Part shown: in pieces, positions 9,686-19,035 of the stretch | How the letters are laid out: each line of letters opens with the position of its first letter | Numbering within the stretch: position 1 is the first letter of the stretch | Source: Candidatus Iainarchaeum sp. | GTDB taxonomy: Archaea > Iainarchaeota > Iainarchaeia > Iainarchaeales > JAGVWC01 | Reading direction: 5' to 3' | DNA length: 64,000 nt | Assembly (NCBI GenBank): GCA_018304465.1 | Contig: JAGVWC010000010.1 | Location: 243,473 to 307,472, forward strand | Notes under the pieces: generated by a model | Databases searched by the model: none | What the model was told of the DNA's origin: nothing | The model's input: the letters and a program-made list of their open reading frames with translations, nothing else | Translations under genes and position numbers: made by a program

Positions 9686-10552
9686 TCAGGAATGGGCGTA
9701 AAGAGAATTTATCTGGTCAAACGCCATCTTTGCCATTTGCGGATTTCGATAAACCCGGACTTTAATGGAGACACTAAGTGGCTTTTTAGCTAAAAATCGG
9801 GCGTAATGCAAAAAAACATCCAACAAGTTATTCGTCTTATCATATAGTGATTCTAGCCAGCGTCTGGAGTCCGAAGAAAAATCCACTTCCCAGTAATATG
9901 AACCAATTACTCCGAAATCTTTTTCAAAATTTCCGGAAGGATTGATCCGCACGGAAAAACCTGCATCAGAATACATTTTTTGCGCCCAACGATTAAAGTT
10001 AGTGTCTCGCGTAATCACCACGCAAATCTGTCCAGGAGTTGCATCAGACATTTTTTTTAACAAAGAAAAATCAGAAAAACGAAACGACAAAGGAAACCAC
10101 GCATTTCGAATCAACGCCATTGTCTTGTCGCCTTTTCGAACTGATTTTCCAAGTGTGACGAAAATTTTTGCCATTCCAACGCAAAACTCACTTATATCAG
10201 AGAATTCAAGAATCGTATCAGAGCCAAAAGAGATGGGAACACGCCTTGATTTAGAGCGTCGGAACTCCGAGTCTAACTCGCGTGAAAAATTTTTCAAGCT
10301 CAAAACCCACTGGGGATTCAACTCGAATTTTTTTTGTTTTGAAACCAGAACATCTTCCGCTTCAAGAGAAACCAACATTTTGTGCACGGCTTGGTACGAC
10401 ACGCGATCTACTAGCGTCCAATCCATTTTTTCAAAAACGCCTTTTGCAGAAAGCGGGCCCTGCTGGCCAAGAATCAAAATAATTTGATCACGTGTGGAAG
10501 ACTTTCCTAAAAGAATTGGCAATACCCCCATAGATAACCCACTACATAACAA
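9686..10552 (-). CDS. Winged-HTH protein (paralogue family member 2)
   Basis: WTLVDRVSYQAVHKMLVSLEAEDVLVSKQKKFELNPQWVLSLKNFS aligns by eye with 3362 and 10585 ORFs. Confidence 0.65.
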   Translation of the reverse strand: MLCSGLSMGVLPILLGKSSTRDQIILILGQQGPLSAKGVFEKMDWTLVDRVSYQAVHKMLVSLEAEDVLVSKQKKFELNPQWVLSLKNFSRELDSEFRRSKSRRVPISFGSDTILEFSDISEFCVGMAKIFVTLGKSVRKGDKTMALIRNAWFPLSFRFSDFSLLKKMSDATPGQICVVITRDTNFNRWAQKMYSDAGFSVRINPSGNFEKDFGVIGSYYWEVDFSSDSRRWLESLYDKTNNLLDVFLHYARFLAKKPLSVSIKVRVYRNPQMAKMAFDQINSLYAHS

Positions 10553-10584
10553 GTATTTTAGAACTAACGGATAAAAGAGTACCT

Positions 10585-11436
10585 ATGCAAGAATTCTGGT
10601 CCATTCCGGCGGCTCACGGCAACACCACTGTCAAAGACTGGACCATCCGGATTCTCACCCAAGAATGGCCGCTGTCGTTAAAACAAATTACGGAGCGCGT
10701 CCAACAGCAATCCGGAAAAACCGTTTCTCAACAAGCCGTGTTCAAAACGCTTCAAGATTTGGTTCGACAAAAAGTCGTTGAAAAACACGACAAGAGTTAC
10801 GCATTAAACAAAGAATGGATCACGCACCTCGCGAAATCCGTTCAAGATCTCCAGACCACGTATGAAAACCACGCTGGCCAATTGCCCGCACTCGGAAAAC
10901 TTGACACCAAAACCGTAATCGAATTTCATGATCCAAGCGCCGTCGCGGTCACCGTCGCCCAGATTCTGGCCTCGCGCGTACTCACCCAAGGAAAACCGGA
11001 ACCGTTTTATGGAATCAAACGACACGGCTTGTGGCCGCTTCGATTCAGCTTTTCCGACTTCGAACTCTTAAAAGAAATGACCAAATCCATTCCGTGTTAT
11101 TGCGCCGTAATCGGAAATGACCCCTTTGACCGATGGGTGGTTGAACAATACCTTAAAGGCGGATTCAAAAAATCCAAAACCGGCGCCAAAGCCGAATTCA
11201 AAGAATGGGACATCATGGCCCACGGAGAATACGTACTGACCATTCAATACGCCAAAGAAACCGAACAAGCCATCGAATACCTGTTCAAACAAATCAACAA
11301 CCTAAGCGAACTATTCGAAAAATTCAGCCAAGAAGAACTGTCCAAATTCAAATTCCAAGCAACGTTAACAATCGAACGAAACCCGGACCTCGCACGGCTC
11401 ATCAAAGAAAAATGCATGAAAATATTGGAAGAGTAA
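10585..11436 (+). CDS. Winged-HTH protein (paralogue family member 3)
   Basis: VSQQAVFKTLQDLVRQKVVEKHDKSYALNKEWITHLAKS; C-terminal W-P-x-x-F-S-DF-ELLKEM block shared with 9686 ORF. Confidence 0.7.
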   Translation: MQEFWSIPAAHGNTTVKDWTIRILTQEWPLSLKQITERVQQQSGKTVSQQAVFKTLQDLVRQKVVEKHDKSYALNKEWITHLAKSVQDLQTTYENHAGQLPALGKLDTKTVIEFHDPSAVAVTVAQILASRVLTQGKPEPFYGIKRHGLWPLRFSFSDFELLKEMTKSIPCYCAVIGNDPFDRWVVEQYLKGGFKKSKTGAKAEFKEWDIMAHGEYVLTIQYAKETEQAIEYLFKQINNLSELFEKFSQEELSKFKFQATLTIERNPDLARLIKEKCMKILEE

Positions 11437-11503
11437 AAACGAATACTGAAAGAAGAAGTACATACAAGTTCACAAAACAAAGAGATTAGCTAGTAGTTAC
11501 CCG

Positions 11504-12661
11504 CTATTGGTTTTGGTATAGGTCTTTGCAGGATTGGACTGCTTCTTGGGTACTGAGTTCGTCACAGAGCGCAGTGTTTTGAGCGTTGATAATGATTGCG
11601 ATGATGCATAAATCAGGATTTTCGAGTTGTTTGCATATGGCGGGGTCCATCCGGGTAATCGCAATTTTTTTCATGCAACGTTCTTTTTCGGTTGTGGCTT
11701 TGCATGCTTCCAGGTCGTCTTTGGCGACTGCAACGTCCGAGAAACAAGTCTCTTCTTGATTGAGGCCTTTGCATAAGTTGGCGTCTTTTTTTGCGACGGC
11801 TACGCGCGAGATGCAAATATCACGAAACATTGCGAGTTCGGGATTTTTCGGGAGGGTTTCGCATATTTTTTCATCTTTTGCTTGTTCTGCTTGTGCAGTC
11901 GTGGTTTGTATGGTGGACCACAGGCTGTCCAACGTTGTTTGGTATCCTTTTTGGGCGGTATCCAAGCACACTTGTTTTTGAGTCGGGGTCGTAAAATTTT
12001 CGCATATCGTGGCGTCTTTTGTTTTTTCGACTACCGCAAACATGCAATTGATGCGAAAGCCGTCTAGCCGAGCCTTGCATAGGTCGTCTTGGCAGGCGGT
12101 CGGATGTTTTTCCAAAGTGACTTCTTTGCATCCTTCGAGTGTTCCAGTCTGACCGCTGACGATCGCAATGCATTGAAGTTTATAGACTTCTGATATGATT
12201 TTGTTGCAGATTTCGATATTTTGCGTTCTGTTCGCATCTTCCAATAACGCATCGGTAACCCCGCTGCTACAATACGAACCAGACCCAAGTTTTTCGCAGA
12301 CGCTATAATCCCGAAGGGTAACTGCCACTCCTTGAATGCAAGTTTGTATACCGCTTTGAGAGGTTAAGGCATTACACATCTTCAAATCGCCTCGTTTCCC
12401 TCCGATCTCAGCCAAACACTGGTCTTTTCGAATCGAAACAAAAAAAGAATCCGTGAGCAAATCGCAGATTTGCATGTTGTCTGCTTCTACGGCAACGTTT
12501 GTAATGCAAATGGACCGATTAAGCTCTTGATCAATTGTATTGCACTCCGCCAAAGCGGATTCAACATCTGAATTTAACGCGGTGTTGCTCTGCCCTAGTG
12601 GCGGGCTAGTACATCCAACGAATAAGAGGGCGATGATCAGGAGTAACAACATACGATTCAT
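11504..12661 (-). CDS. Putative lipoprotein with repeated Cys-pair units
   Basis: LLIIALLFVGC lipobox-like signal; repeated C-x(8-15)-C-x-x-x-(V/I)A(V/I)-x-x-x-D-x-x-x-C pattern. Confidence 0.75.
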   Translation of the reverse strand: MNRMLLLLIIALLFVGCTSPPLGQSNTALNSDVESALAECNTIDQELNRSICITNVAVEADNMQICDLLTDSFFVSIRKDQCLAEIGGKRGDLKMCNALTSQSGIQTCIQGVAVTLRDYSVCEKLGSGSYCSSGVTDALLEDANRTQNIEICNKIISEVYKLQCIAIVSGQTGTLEGCKEVTLEKHPTACQDDLCKARLDGFRINCMFAVVEKTKDATICENFTTPTQKQVCLDTAQKGYQTTLDSLWSTIQTTTAQAEQAKDEKICETLPKNPELAMFRDICISRVAVAKKDANLCKGLNQEETCFSDVAVAKDDLEACKATTEKERCMKKIAITRMDPAICKQLENPDLCIIAIIINAQNTALCDELSTQEAVQSCKDLYQNQ

Positions 12662-13281
12662 TTTTCCACATCCTTTTCAGGTAGTTCTTTTCCTACTGCT
12701 TGCGCGATTTTTTCTTGATCTATTGGATTCTCGGGCTGAAACATATCCCGATAATTTGGCTGAAACATATTCTTGTACAACTGAAGCAGAATCCCTTTAT
12801 GGAATGGGACTATGCTATAAACACCTGCTTGTTTGACTTTATCCACATTTATTTTCTTTTTTTCTTTTTCTCCGAAATAAATGATCGGGTGAATATAATC
12901 GTAAGGCCGCCACTTATCGAGTTCGAGTTCATGATCTCCGATTCCCCACTCCGGATTTGCTTCTTCAATCACGGTTTTGATTATTTCTAAAAAATACTTG
13001 AAGGTTTCTTCCGGATTATCTAGAACTATGCCCGTTTTTTGAGTAAAAACACTGATGCTTGTGCTTCGCTTACCGGAACGTACATTAAACTGTGTTTCTT
13101 TTTTATTAATCTTCAAAGTATATCCGACGTACCCGTACTGGCGTTCATAAAGGCCGGGAAGCGGTTCTTCAAGAGTCACTGTAAAATTTTTCAACCGCAA
13201 TGCTTGCTCAATTTTTTTTAGGATTGGTTCTTTTTCGATGGTGGTCGGAACAAAAGTCATAAAGTCATAGGTATATCCCAT
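12658..13281 (-). CDS. Candidate immunity protein, translationally coupled to the 697 aa upstream protein
   Basis: ATG at 13281..13279 overlaps the upstream stop (TAATG); tracked start at 13296 overlaps further. Confidence 0.55.
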   Translation of the reverse strand: MGYTYDFMTFVPTTIEKEPILKKIEQALRLKNFTVTLEEPLPGLYERQYGYVGYTLKINKKETQFNVRSGKRSTSISVFTQKTGIVLDNPEETFKYFLEIIKTVIEEANPEWGIGDHELELDKWRPYDYIHPIIYFGEKEKKKINVDKVKQAGVYSIVPFHKGILLQLYKNMFQPNYRDMFQPENPIDQEKIAQAVGKELPEKDVEK

Positions 13282-15374
13282 TAGATGTCCCCCCATAGTC
13301 TTACTTTTACGCCAATATTCTCAAACTCGATTAATAATTTGGAATCGATAGGTTGTTTGGTTATAAGCCACGCCTCGTCTGCTATGCTTGGATTGTTTGC
13401 TACGTAGGAAACTAATTCTTGTAATTGTGCTTTTACCTCATCTATTTCAGGCGTTTTCATCGCAATGAAGTTTTCGTTTTTTACTTCGGCTAGAACTTTT
13501 TTGTTTGTCGTTGTTTCAAGATAAATGTCTGCTTTTTTGTTTGCGTACTCGAATTCTTTGATTGTGTTTCCGTTTGTTTTTAGTTTTTCAGCGGCTTCGA
13601 GTTGGGCTTTGTATCCTTTAACACTATCTTGAGATATACTAGACCCAATATCTCCTGCCACAGTATCAATTCCTTTGGTATTTTTAAAAGTATCAATTCG
13701 AATTAGCGTATCTGATGCTAAACTTTCTTTTTGCCCTATCTCTGCGATCCCGGTTATTCCTCGATCACTCCATTCGAGTGTGCTTGTTCCGGCGATTCGG
13801 CCGACTTTTTCTCCGATTTCTTCGCTGTAATTTGCGATTACAGTTTGGTATCCTCTTTTGTTCAGTAATTTTGAAAGGATGGTGTCAGAGGCAGCTCCTA
13901 ATCGTGTAGCGATTCCTTCGACTTTTTCGCTGAAAACGATGCGTAAGGGTTCGGGAATGCTCTCGAAGAATTGTGTGAGTTTTTCGGCATCGTTTCCGAG
14001 CGCTTTGGTGATGCGCCCCAATCCAGTGGCTGCTTTTTCGCCTGCCTCAATAATGGGTTTAGTCCATTCGAGTCTTTGAAGAAGGGTAGCGGTTTGGTAG
14101 CCAAATTTGTTTCCAATAATTCGGATCAGGTCGGTAAATTTGTCGATTTTTTGAACGATTTTAAGGGCTTTGATGGCGTCTGCAATTTTTCCAACCAAAA
14201 CCGCTTGTTCGATAACATAACCGCCAATGAATCCTTGGACGTACCCAACTTGAAATGCCCGATATTCGAGTCTCTGAGTGACTGGGTTGGCAGGGTTTCT
14301 GGTTGTTCCGACTTTGTAAATGTCTATGACCGCATTGCCGAGTGCGTCGCCGATATGTTCCAACGCTTGGGGGAAGATGCGAACAATGTCAATGACGCCG
14401 CTTGCAATTTGAGTAACTTGGTCTTGGCGGTAGATAAAGCTTAGGGCGCCGTTTAATACTTGTTGGGCAAAGTCCAAATCGTCTTTGGCGCCTTTGAAAG
14501 TGCCGTCCACGAATCCTAAAAACAAGCCCGTACAATTGGAGGCAATGGAGTAAATGCGTAAGGTTTCTTTGTTGGAATCGTATAAAAGTATGACGACTTG
14601 AGTTCCTTTGGAAAAAGATTCGAGTTCGCTATTGTTTTCGAACACTTGTTTTAACGGAATCGATTCCGATTGAATTTGAACATCCAATGGTACAAAACTC
14701 GTGAGCAATTCTTGGGAATTCAGACTGTTGGCAGAGATCGGATTAGACAGCAATTCGAGTTGTTCGGAGTTGAGTTGTTCAAGATTATCTTGAATTTGTT
14801 GCTTTTCGAGCGGATTCACGCCCCCCAATAACCAGGTCATTGGATTTCCGCACGAAGTGTAAAAATCGTCAAAGACCATGGTAGCCGGATTATCATAATA
14901 GTTACCCGGATCCGTTCCAAACAACAACTCTTTTTCGTAAACAAATCCATCACAATCCGCATCATCCAAACACCCTCCGATCACAACGGTTTTTTCCAAA
15001 TAACCGTTTTTGTACCCCACTTTGGACGCAATGAACCGATACGAATGAGCGCCGACCGGAGGCGCCACATCAGAATACAACGCGGTTCCATCACTACCCG
15101 TCACCACAGAACCAAACCGATTGGGGTCGTAACTTGGAATCACCCCCACTAAGACATCCGAAAGCGGAATACCCACCGTATTCGTTGTTTGGATCGAAAA
15201 ACGAATCGTTGGATCCCGGGAAGCACCATCGAATTCAAGCGCATAATCCACGGTAAACGGCACTGCTTCGGCGTTAAATTTTTCCTCTGAAAAAGATTGA
15301 AAAACAACGAAACTGACGGCTATCAACAAAAAAAGAAAACTCGCCACAAATGCTTTTTTCAAGACGCTGTCCAC
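13281..15374 (-). CDS. Large secreted/membrane-anchored protein with C-terminal PD-(D/E)XK-like domain, candidate polymorphic toxin
   Basis: N-terminal TM anchor; Ig-like region; DDADCDGFVYEKELLFGTDP Ca-binding-like motif; helical middle; C-terminal KKADIYLETTTNKKVLAEVKNEN nuclease-like core. Confidence 0.6.
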   Translation of the reverse strand: MDSVLKKAFVASFLFLLIAVSFVVFQSFSEEKFNAEAVPFTVDYALEFDGASRDPTIRFSIQTTNTVGIPLSDVLVGVIPSYDPNRFGSVVTGSDGTALYSDVAPPVGAHSYRFIASKVGYKNGYLEKTVVIGGCLDDADCDGFVYEKELLFGTDPGNYYDNPATMVFDDFYTSCGNPMTWLLGGVNPLEKQQIQDNLEQLNSEQLELLSNPISANSLNSQELLTSFVPLDVQIQSESIPLKQVFENNSELESFSKGTQVVILLYDSNKETLRIYSIASNCTGLFLGFVDGTFKGAKDDLDFAQQVLNGALSFIYRQDQVTQIASGVIDIVRIFPQALEHIGDALGNAVIDIYKVGTTRNPANPVTQRLEYRAFQVGYVQGFIGGYVIEQAVLVGKIADAIKALKIVQKIDKFTDLIRIIGNKFGYQTATLLQRLEWTKPIIEAGEKAATGLGRITKALGNDAEKLTQFFESIPEPLRIVFSEKVEGIATRLGAASDTILSKLLNKRGYQTVIANYSEEIGEKVGRIAGTSTLEWSDRGITGIAEIGQKESLASDTLIRIDTFKNTKGIDTVAGDIGSSISQDSVKGYKAQLEAAEKLKTNGNTIKEFEYANKKADIYLETTTNKKVLAEVKNENFIAMKTPEIDEVKAQLQELVSYVANNPSIADEAWLITKQPIDSKLLIEFENIGVKVRLWGDI

Positions 15375-15447
15375 AACAATACGGCCCTAAGATGAGGCCT
15401 TTAGGCGATTGTTTTTACGGCAAAAAACGAAGTCGCCAAAAAAAAGG

Positions 15448-16005
15448 TTATTTGAGTTCCAATTGGTCTTTGGGTTCTTCTTTGGAAAAATCGAATTCGT
15501 GCACGGGTTTGACGATGAACTCGCAGGTTTTTTGATTCAAGGCAATGCACTGGTGTTCCACGCAATCCAAGTCGTTTCGAAACAACGCCGAAAACACGCC
15601 CGCAAACACGCCCCGCAACACGTGATCCACGGGTTTTTTCGCCTTGTTCACCAAACTACCCGCAATCGGATTATGATCCACCACCAAAATCGCGCGCTTG
15701 TTTTCCACGTCCAAATGCACGATCGAAACCCCGCCGATTCCGCACGCCGAAAAAAACTCGGCCAAAAACCGGGCGTTTAATTCCACGGAATTCGAAAGCG
15801 AAAAACCCGACACCAACGACCCTGCCACTTGTTTTTTAACCGCAGCGTACACCGCCCGATTAGTGGCCGGATCCGAGATCTCGGCCAGCCCCACCAAAAT
15901 ATCCACGGGAAGAATCGCAAACGGCGTGTTCATCAAAAAAAACTGGTTATTGGAAAACCGAATACCATTCGTGAAAATAAACCGGTCAAAAAACGGATTT
16001 AACAT
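15448..16005 (-). CDS. V4R-domain protein
   Basis: FFSACGIGGVSIVHLDVENKRAILVVDHNPIAGSL...LRGVFAGVFSALFRNDLDCVEHQCIALNQKTCEFIV; start chosen at MLNPFF (SD ggtg upstream) rather than tracked 16155. Confidence 0.8.
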   Translation of the reverse strand: MLNPFFDRFIFTNGIRFSNNQFFLMNTPFAILPVDILVGLAEISDPATNRAVYAAVKKQVAGSLVSGFSLSNSVELNARFLAEFFSACGIGGVSIVHLDVENKRAILVVDHNPIAGSLVNKAKKPVDHVLRGVFAGVFSALFRNDLDCVEHQCIALNQKTCEFIVKPVHEFDFSKEEPKDQLELK

Positions 16006-16093
16006 ACTTACACCAAAGGAGGTTCCCCCATAAAAAAATACCGAAAGACCCAAAAGAAAGGCTTTTTTAAGGAAAAACAACCACCAATCTATC

Positions 16094-17050
16094 ATGACGA
16101 CCACGTTCACGATGGATTTGCATTCGCATGTCATCGAAAAAAAAGTCAAAGCCAAGGATTACTGGAAAAACGTCGAACAAAAAAAAATCGACGTCATGGC
16201 CATCACCGAACACGCCCACTTCGATATCCGAAAAGCCTTTGAACGCGTCGCCAAAGAAAAACCCCGCGACAAAATACTGGTTCCCGGCGTCGAACTCAAC
16301 ACCGACATCGGACACGTCTTGTGCTACGGGCCCGACGAACGCGTATACGACCACAAAGAATTATTCGAATTCGAAGTACCCATCGAAACCTGCGTCGAAC
16401 ACGCCAAACAAGACAACTTAGTCTTAAGCTGCGCGCACCCCTGGGGATACACCCAAGACAGCGCCGCGTTTTTAATCGGACCCAAAAAACTCATGAAACT
16501 CATTCGAAAATACCCGATCGGAATCGAAGCCTACAACGGCATGGTCGGACACCTCTCCGACATCATGTACGAAAGCGGCTGGATCCGCCGACCCAACAAC
16601 TTTTTGGGTTTTCTTCAAAAAAACCGGGTCACGCGAAAAATCGGAATCGGCTCCGTCGGAGAAAAACTCCAAAAATCCCTCGACCGCCTCGTGTACAGCT
16701 ACCTAAACCGCATCACGGCCAGCGTCGAACTCGGCGAAAGCGCTTCGTTTATCACCGCCGGAAGCGACGGCCACTCCGCGGACCGCCTCGGCGAAGGCAT
16801 GCTCAAAATCAAAAGCCAAACCGAACTCAACACCCCCGAAGACATACTCGACTTAGTGGTGCATCACAAACAAGACGTGGTCTGGTGCGGCGTTGGCGTC
16901 CGCGAAGTCCGACCCGGCGTACTCGAAAAAATTTCGCCCCAAAAAATCAAACGCATGGAACTCGTCGACGGCCTCAAATACCTGGCCATGCGAAAAATCC
17001 GCGAACGCGTGATCGCCGACCGAAAAAAACGCGAACAACCCCACCCCTAA
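16094..17050 (+). CDS. PHP-domain metal-dependent phosphoesterase
   Basis: MDLHSHV, AITEHAHFD, CAHPWG, GSDGHS motifs. Confidence 0.85.
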   Translation: MTTTFTMDLHSHVIEKKVKAKDYWKNVEQKKIDVMAITEHAHFDIRKAFERVAKEKPRDKILVPGVELNTDIGHVLCYGPDERVYDHKELFEFEVPIETCVEHAKQDNLVLSCAHPWGYTQDSAAFLIGPKKLMKLIRKYPIGIEAYNGMVGHLSDIMYESGWIRRPNNFLGFLQKNRVTRKIGIGSVGEKLQKSLDRLVYSYLNRITASVELGESASFITAGSDGHSADRLGEGMLKIKSQTELNTPEDILDLVVHHKQDVVWCGVGVREVRPGVLEKISPQKIKRMELVDGLKYLAMRKIRERVIADRKKREQPHP

Positions 17051-17110
17051 AAAAAAATTTCACTAGTATTACCAAAAAAAAAACCTCTGTTTCGGAGCAC
17101 GAAAAAAACC

Positions 17111-17518
17111 ATGAAAATCTGCATCTGGCCCAATACTTCGTTACGACAAATACCGCTCGACACCATGGAGATTCATTTGGCACGCCCGATTTCCCGAAAA
17201 AAAATCACGGAAATCATCAACAAACGCCCCATTCACACTGTGACCCTCTCCAAATCCACGTTTGTGCGCATCAACGAAAAAACCCTTGATTTTCTGGAAA
17301 AACGAAAGATCAAAACCTTCATCCACAATAACCCCGGAAAACCCCTTCAGATCCCCTTAGAACAGATAATCGACGTCATTGAACGCGTCAAAGACCATCA
17401 AAGCCTGCGAAAAATCGAACACATCACCGGAATCCCCAAAAGCACCGTGCATTATCTTGTCAAATACGCCAAACGCACCAAAGCCAAAAAAGGCAATAAA
17501 CCCATTCATTTACGCTAA
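17111..17518 (+). CDS. Small HTH-domain protein
   Basis: KDHQSLRKIEHITGIPKSTVHYLVKYAKRTK HTH pattern. Confidence 0.6.
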   Translation: MKICIWPNTSLRQIPLDTMEIHLARPISRKKITEIINKRPIHTVTLSKSTFVRINEKTLDFLEKRKIKTFIHNNPGKPLQIPLEQIIDVIERVKDHQSLRKIEHITGIPKSTVHYLVKYAKRTKAKKGNKPIHLR

Positions 17519-17647
17519 AAAACGGATTTAAAATGGTTTTGGCGCATAATACCTATGTCAAGAAAACCTCTTTTTACCACATGATTTTTATATCACAAAA
17601 CGCCTAATGTTCTTGTCACACGAAATACCCTGGGGAGCCAAGAGTCC

Positions 17648-17953
17648 ATGAAGAAAAAAAGAACCGCCAAAACAGTCAAAAAAACCATCGCCGCAAAAAC
17701 CGGCATTTCCAAAGCCGCCGCCAAACGAAAAAGCTCGTTTGAAGAACGATTACTCTCGCTTGCCGACGACGACGATTTCATCTTGCCCTTAATGAACGAA
17801 AACATGCGCGAAAAACTCTTAAAAGAAGAATTCAAACTCCGCAAAAAACAACCCACGGCCTGGACCAAAACCAAATACCGAAAATACGCGATGATCAACC
17901 GCCCCAAAAAAGAAAAAGCCCGGGCCTCCATCGAAGAAGAAAACGACGAATAA
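17648..17953 (+). CDS. Small basic uncharacterised protein
   Basis: 101 aa, Lys/Arg-rich ORF with codon usage like neighbouring core genes. Confidence 0.5.
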   Translation: MKKKRTAKTVKKTIAAKTGISKAAAKRKSSFEERLLSLADDDDFILPLMNENMREKLLKEEFKLRKKQPTAWTKTKYRKYAMINRPKKEKARASIEEENDE

Positions 17954-18059
17954 AAGTACTCGAGTTCTCAATCCGCTGTGAAATTCGAAAAAGATCTACT
18001 TTTTAGTTGAATATTGTTCAACCAAATATATATTAACCCAAAATATGTAATTATATATA

Positions 18060-18239
18060 GTGAATAAGGTAACTGCACACAACCCCATTAACTTAAAGGG
18101 AACAGCAGCCGATCTGGCAAAATCGCAAGTCAAGAAAAGTGATGGTAGAACAAATGAAGCAGGGGAAATGACACTGTATGGAGAATATTGTTTCCACAAG
18201 CTATGGGTTTTCACAACCACCCGTTTTTCAACAAAATAA
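18060..18239 (+). CDS. Possible 59 aa small ORF at the head of the island, below the ORF-track size cutoff
   Basis: GTG start; MNKVTAHNPINLKGTAADLAKSQVKKSDGRTNEAGEMTLYGEYCFHKLWVFTTTRFSTK; AT-rich TATA-like sequence 18020-18059. Confidence 0.25.
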   Translation: MNKVTAHNPINLKGTAADLAKSQVKKSDGRTNEAGEMTLYGEYCFHKLWVFTTTRFSTK

Positions 18240-19035
18240 AAAAGGATTCAAAAATCAAAGTTTTTTTGTTTCTTCGGGTTCCAAGCGGTATGTTTTTGTG
18301 CCTATTGCTAACCCCTATTTTCTCAAAGCCTTGAAAATACTGCGCCAAAGAGGATTCAAAACCCCCGAACTTATTCAAACCACAGACAAAAAAGAATATG
18401 TTGAAGTCGGCGGAAAAAAATGGTGCTTACTATCTTACCTTCCCGGGAAACCAGTTCAAAGAAACAAAATTTCGCGCGCACAGGTTTTTCAAATTGCAAG
18501 GACTGTCGCACTATTTCATAAGACCTTTGAAGAGAAAGTCCGACCTTCACAAGCTTTTTTTGCGCCACGTTTTCCTGAGAATTGCCCGGAAGAAATCCAA
18601 AAAGAGGTTGGTGCACTGGTTGCAAATTTTAAGCGCCAAGCAACCGGCATGAAGTCCACTCTAATCCACGGCGACTTGGTTTTGGAAAATATTCTATTTA
18701 GCAAAGGAAACTTGTCTGGCCTGATTGACTTTGAACATCTTAGATACGGCCCCGCTATTTACGATCTAGCGGCAGTTCTAACTGAAATTCCCCCGAGCTT
18801 ACATGCTGATTTTATAGAGCAATATACGCGTCTCAATCCGTTATCCTCGACAGACATAGGTTTAATCAAACCAATGACTCGTTATTACACTTTGTTGTAT
18901 GCATTGTTCGGAATGGAAGCTTTGCCTAAAGTTACCCGTGGGCAAAAAAAGCGATTATTAGAAAAATTAAAAAGTAAAGGACTTGAAAAAAGGGGGCTTC
19001 TTAGGAATGCACAAAAACGAAGACGATCTCGTTAG
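18178..19035 (+). CDS. APH / homoserine-kinase-II-like phosphotransferase
   Basis: LIHGDLVLENILFSKGNLSGLIDFEHLRYGPAIYDLAAVL catalytic loop. Confidence 0.85.
   Translation: MENIVSTSYGFSQPPVFQQNKKGFKNQSFFVSSGSKRYVFVPIANPYFLKALKILRQRGFKTPELIQTTDKKEYVEVGGKKWCLLSYLPGKPVQRNKISRAQVFQIARTVALFHKTFEEKVRPSQAFFAPRFPENCPEEIQKEVGALVANFKRQATGMKSTLIHGDLVLENILFSKGNLSGLIDFEHLRYGPAIYDLAAVLTEIPPSLHADFIEQYTRLNPLSSTDIGLIKPMTRYYTLLYALFGMEALPKVTRGQKKRLLEKLKSKGLEKRGLLRNAQKRRRSR

Noticed and set aside
16093-16096. Overlapping divergent start codons on CATG (V4R vs PHP)
   Set aside because: A better V4R start with SD exists at 16005, so the overlap is probably an ORF-calling artefact
16321-17289. 322 aa Arg/His/Pro-rich ORF overlapping the PHP gene
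   Set aside because: Out-of-frame shadow of the PHP CDS, typical of its codon bias
17996-18220. Minus-strand 74 aa ORF with hydrophobic stretch at island edge
   Set aside because: Overlaps AT-rich promoter-like sequence and the APH start; no supporting signal
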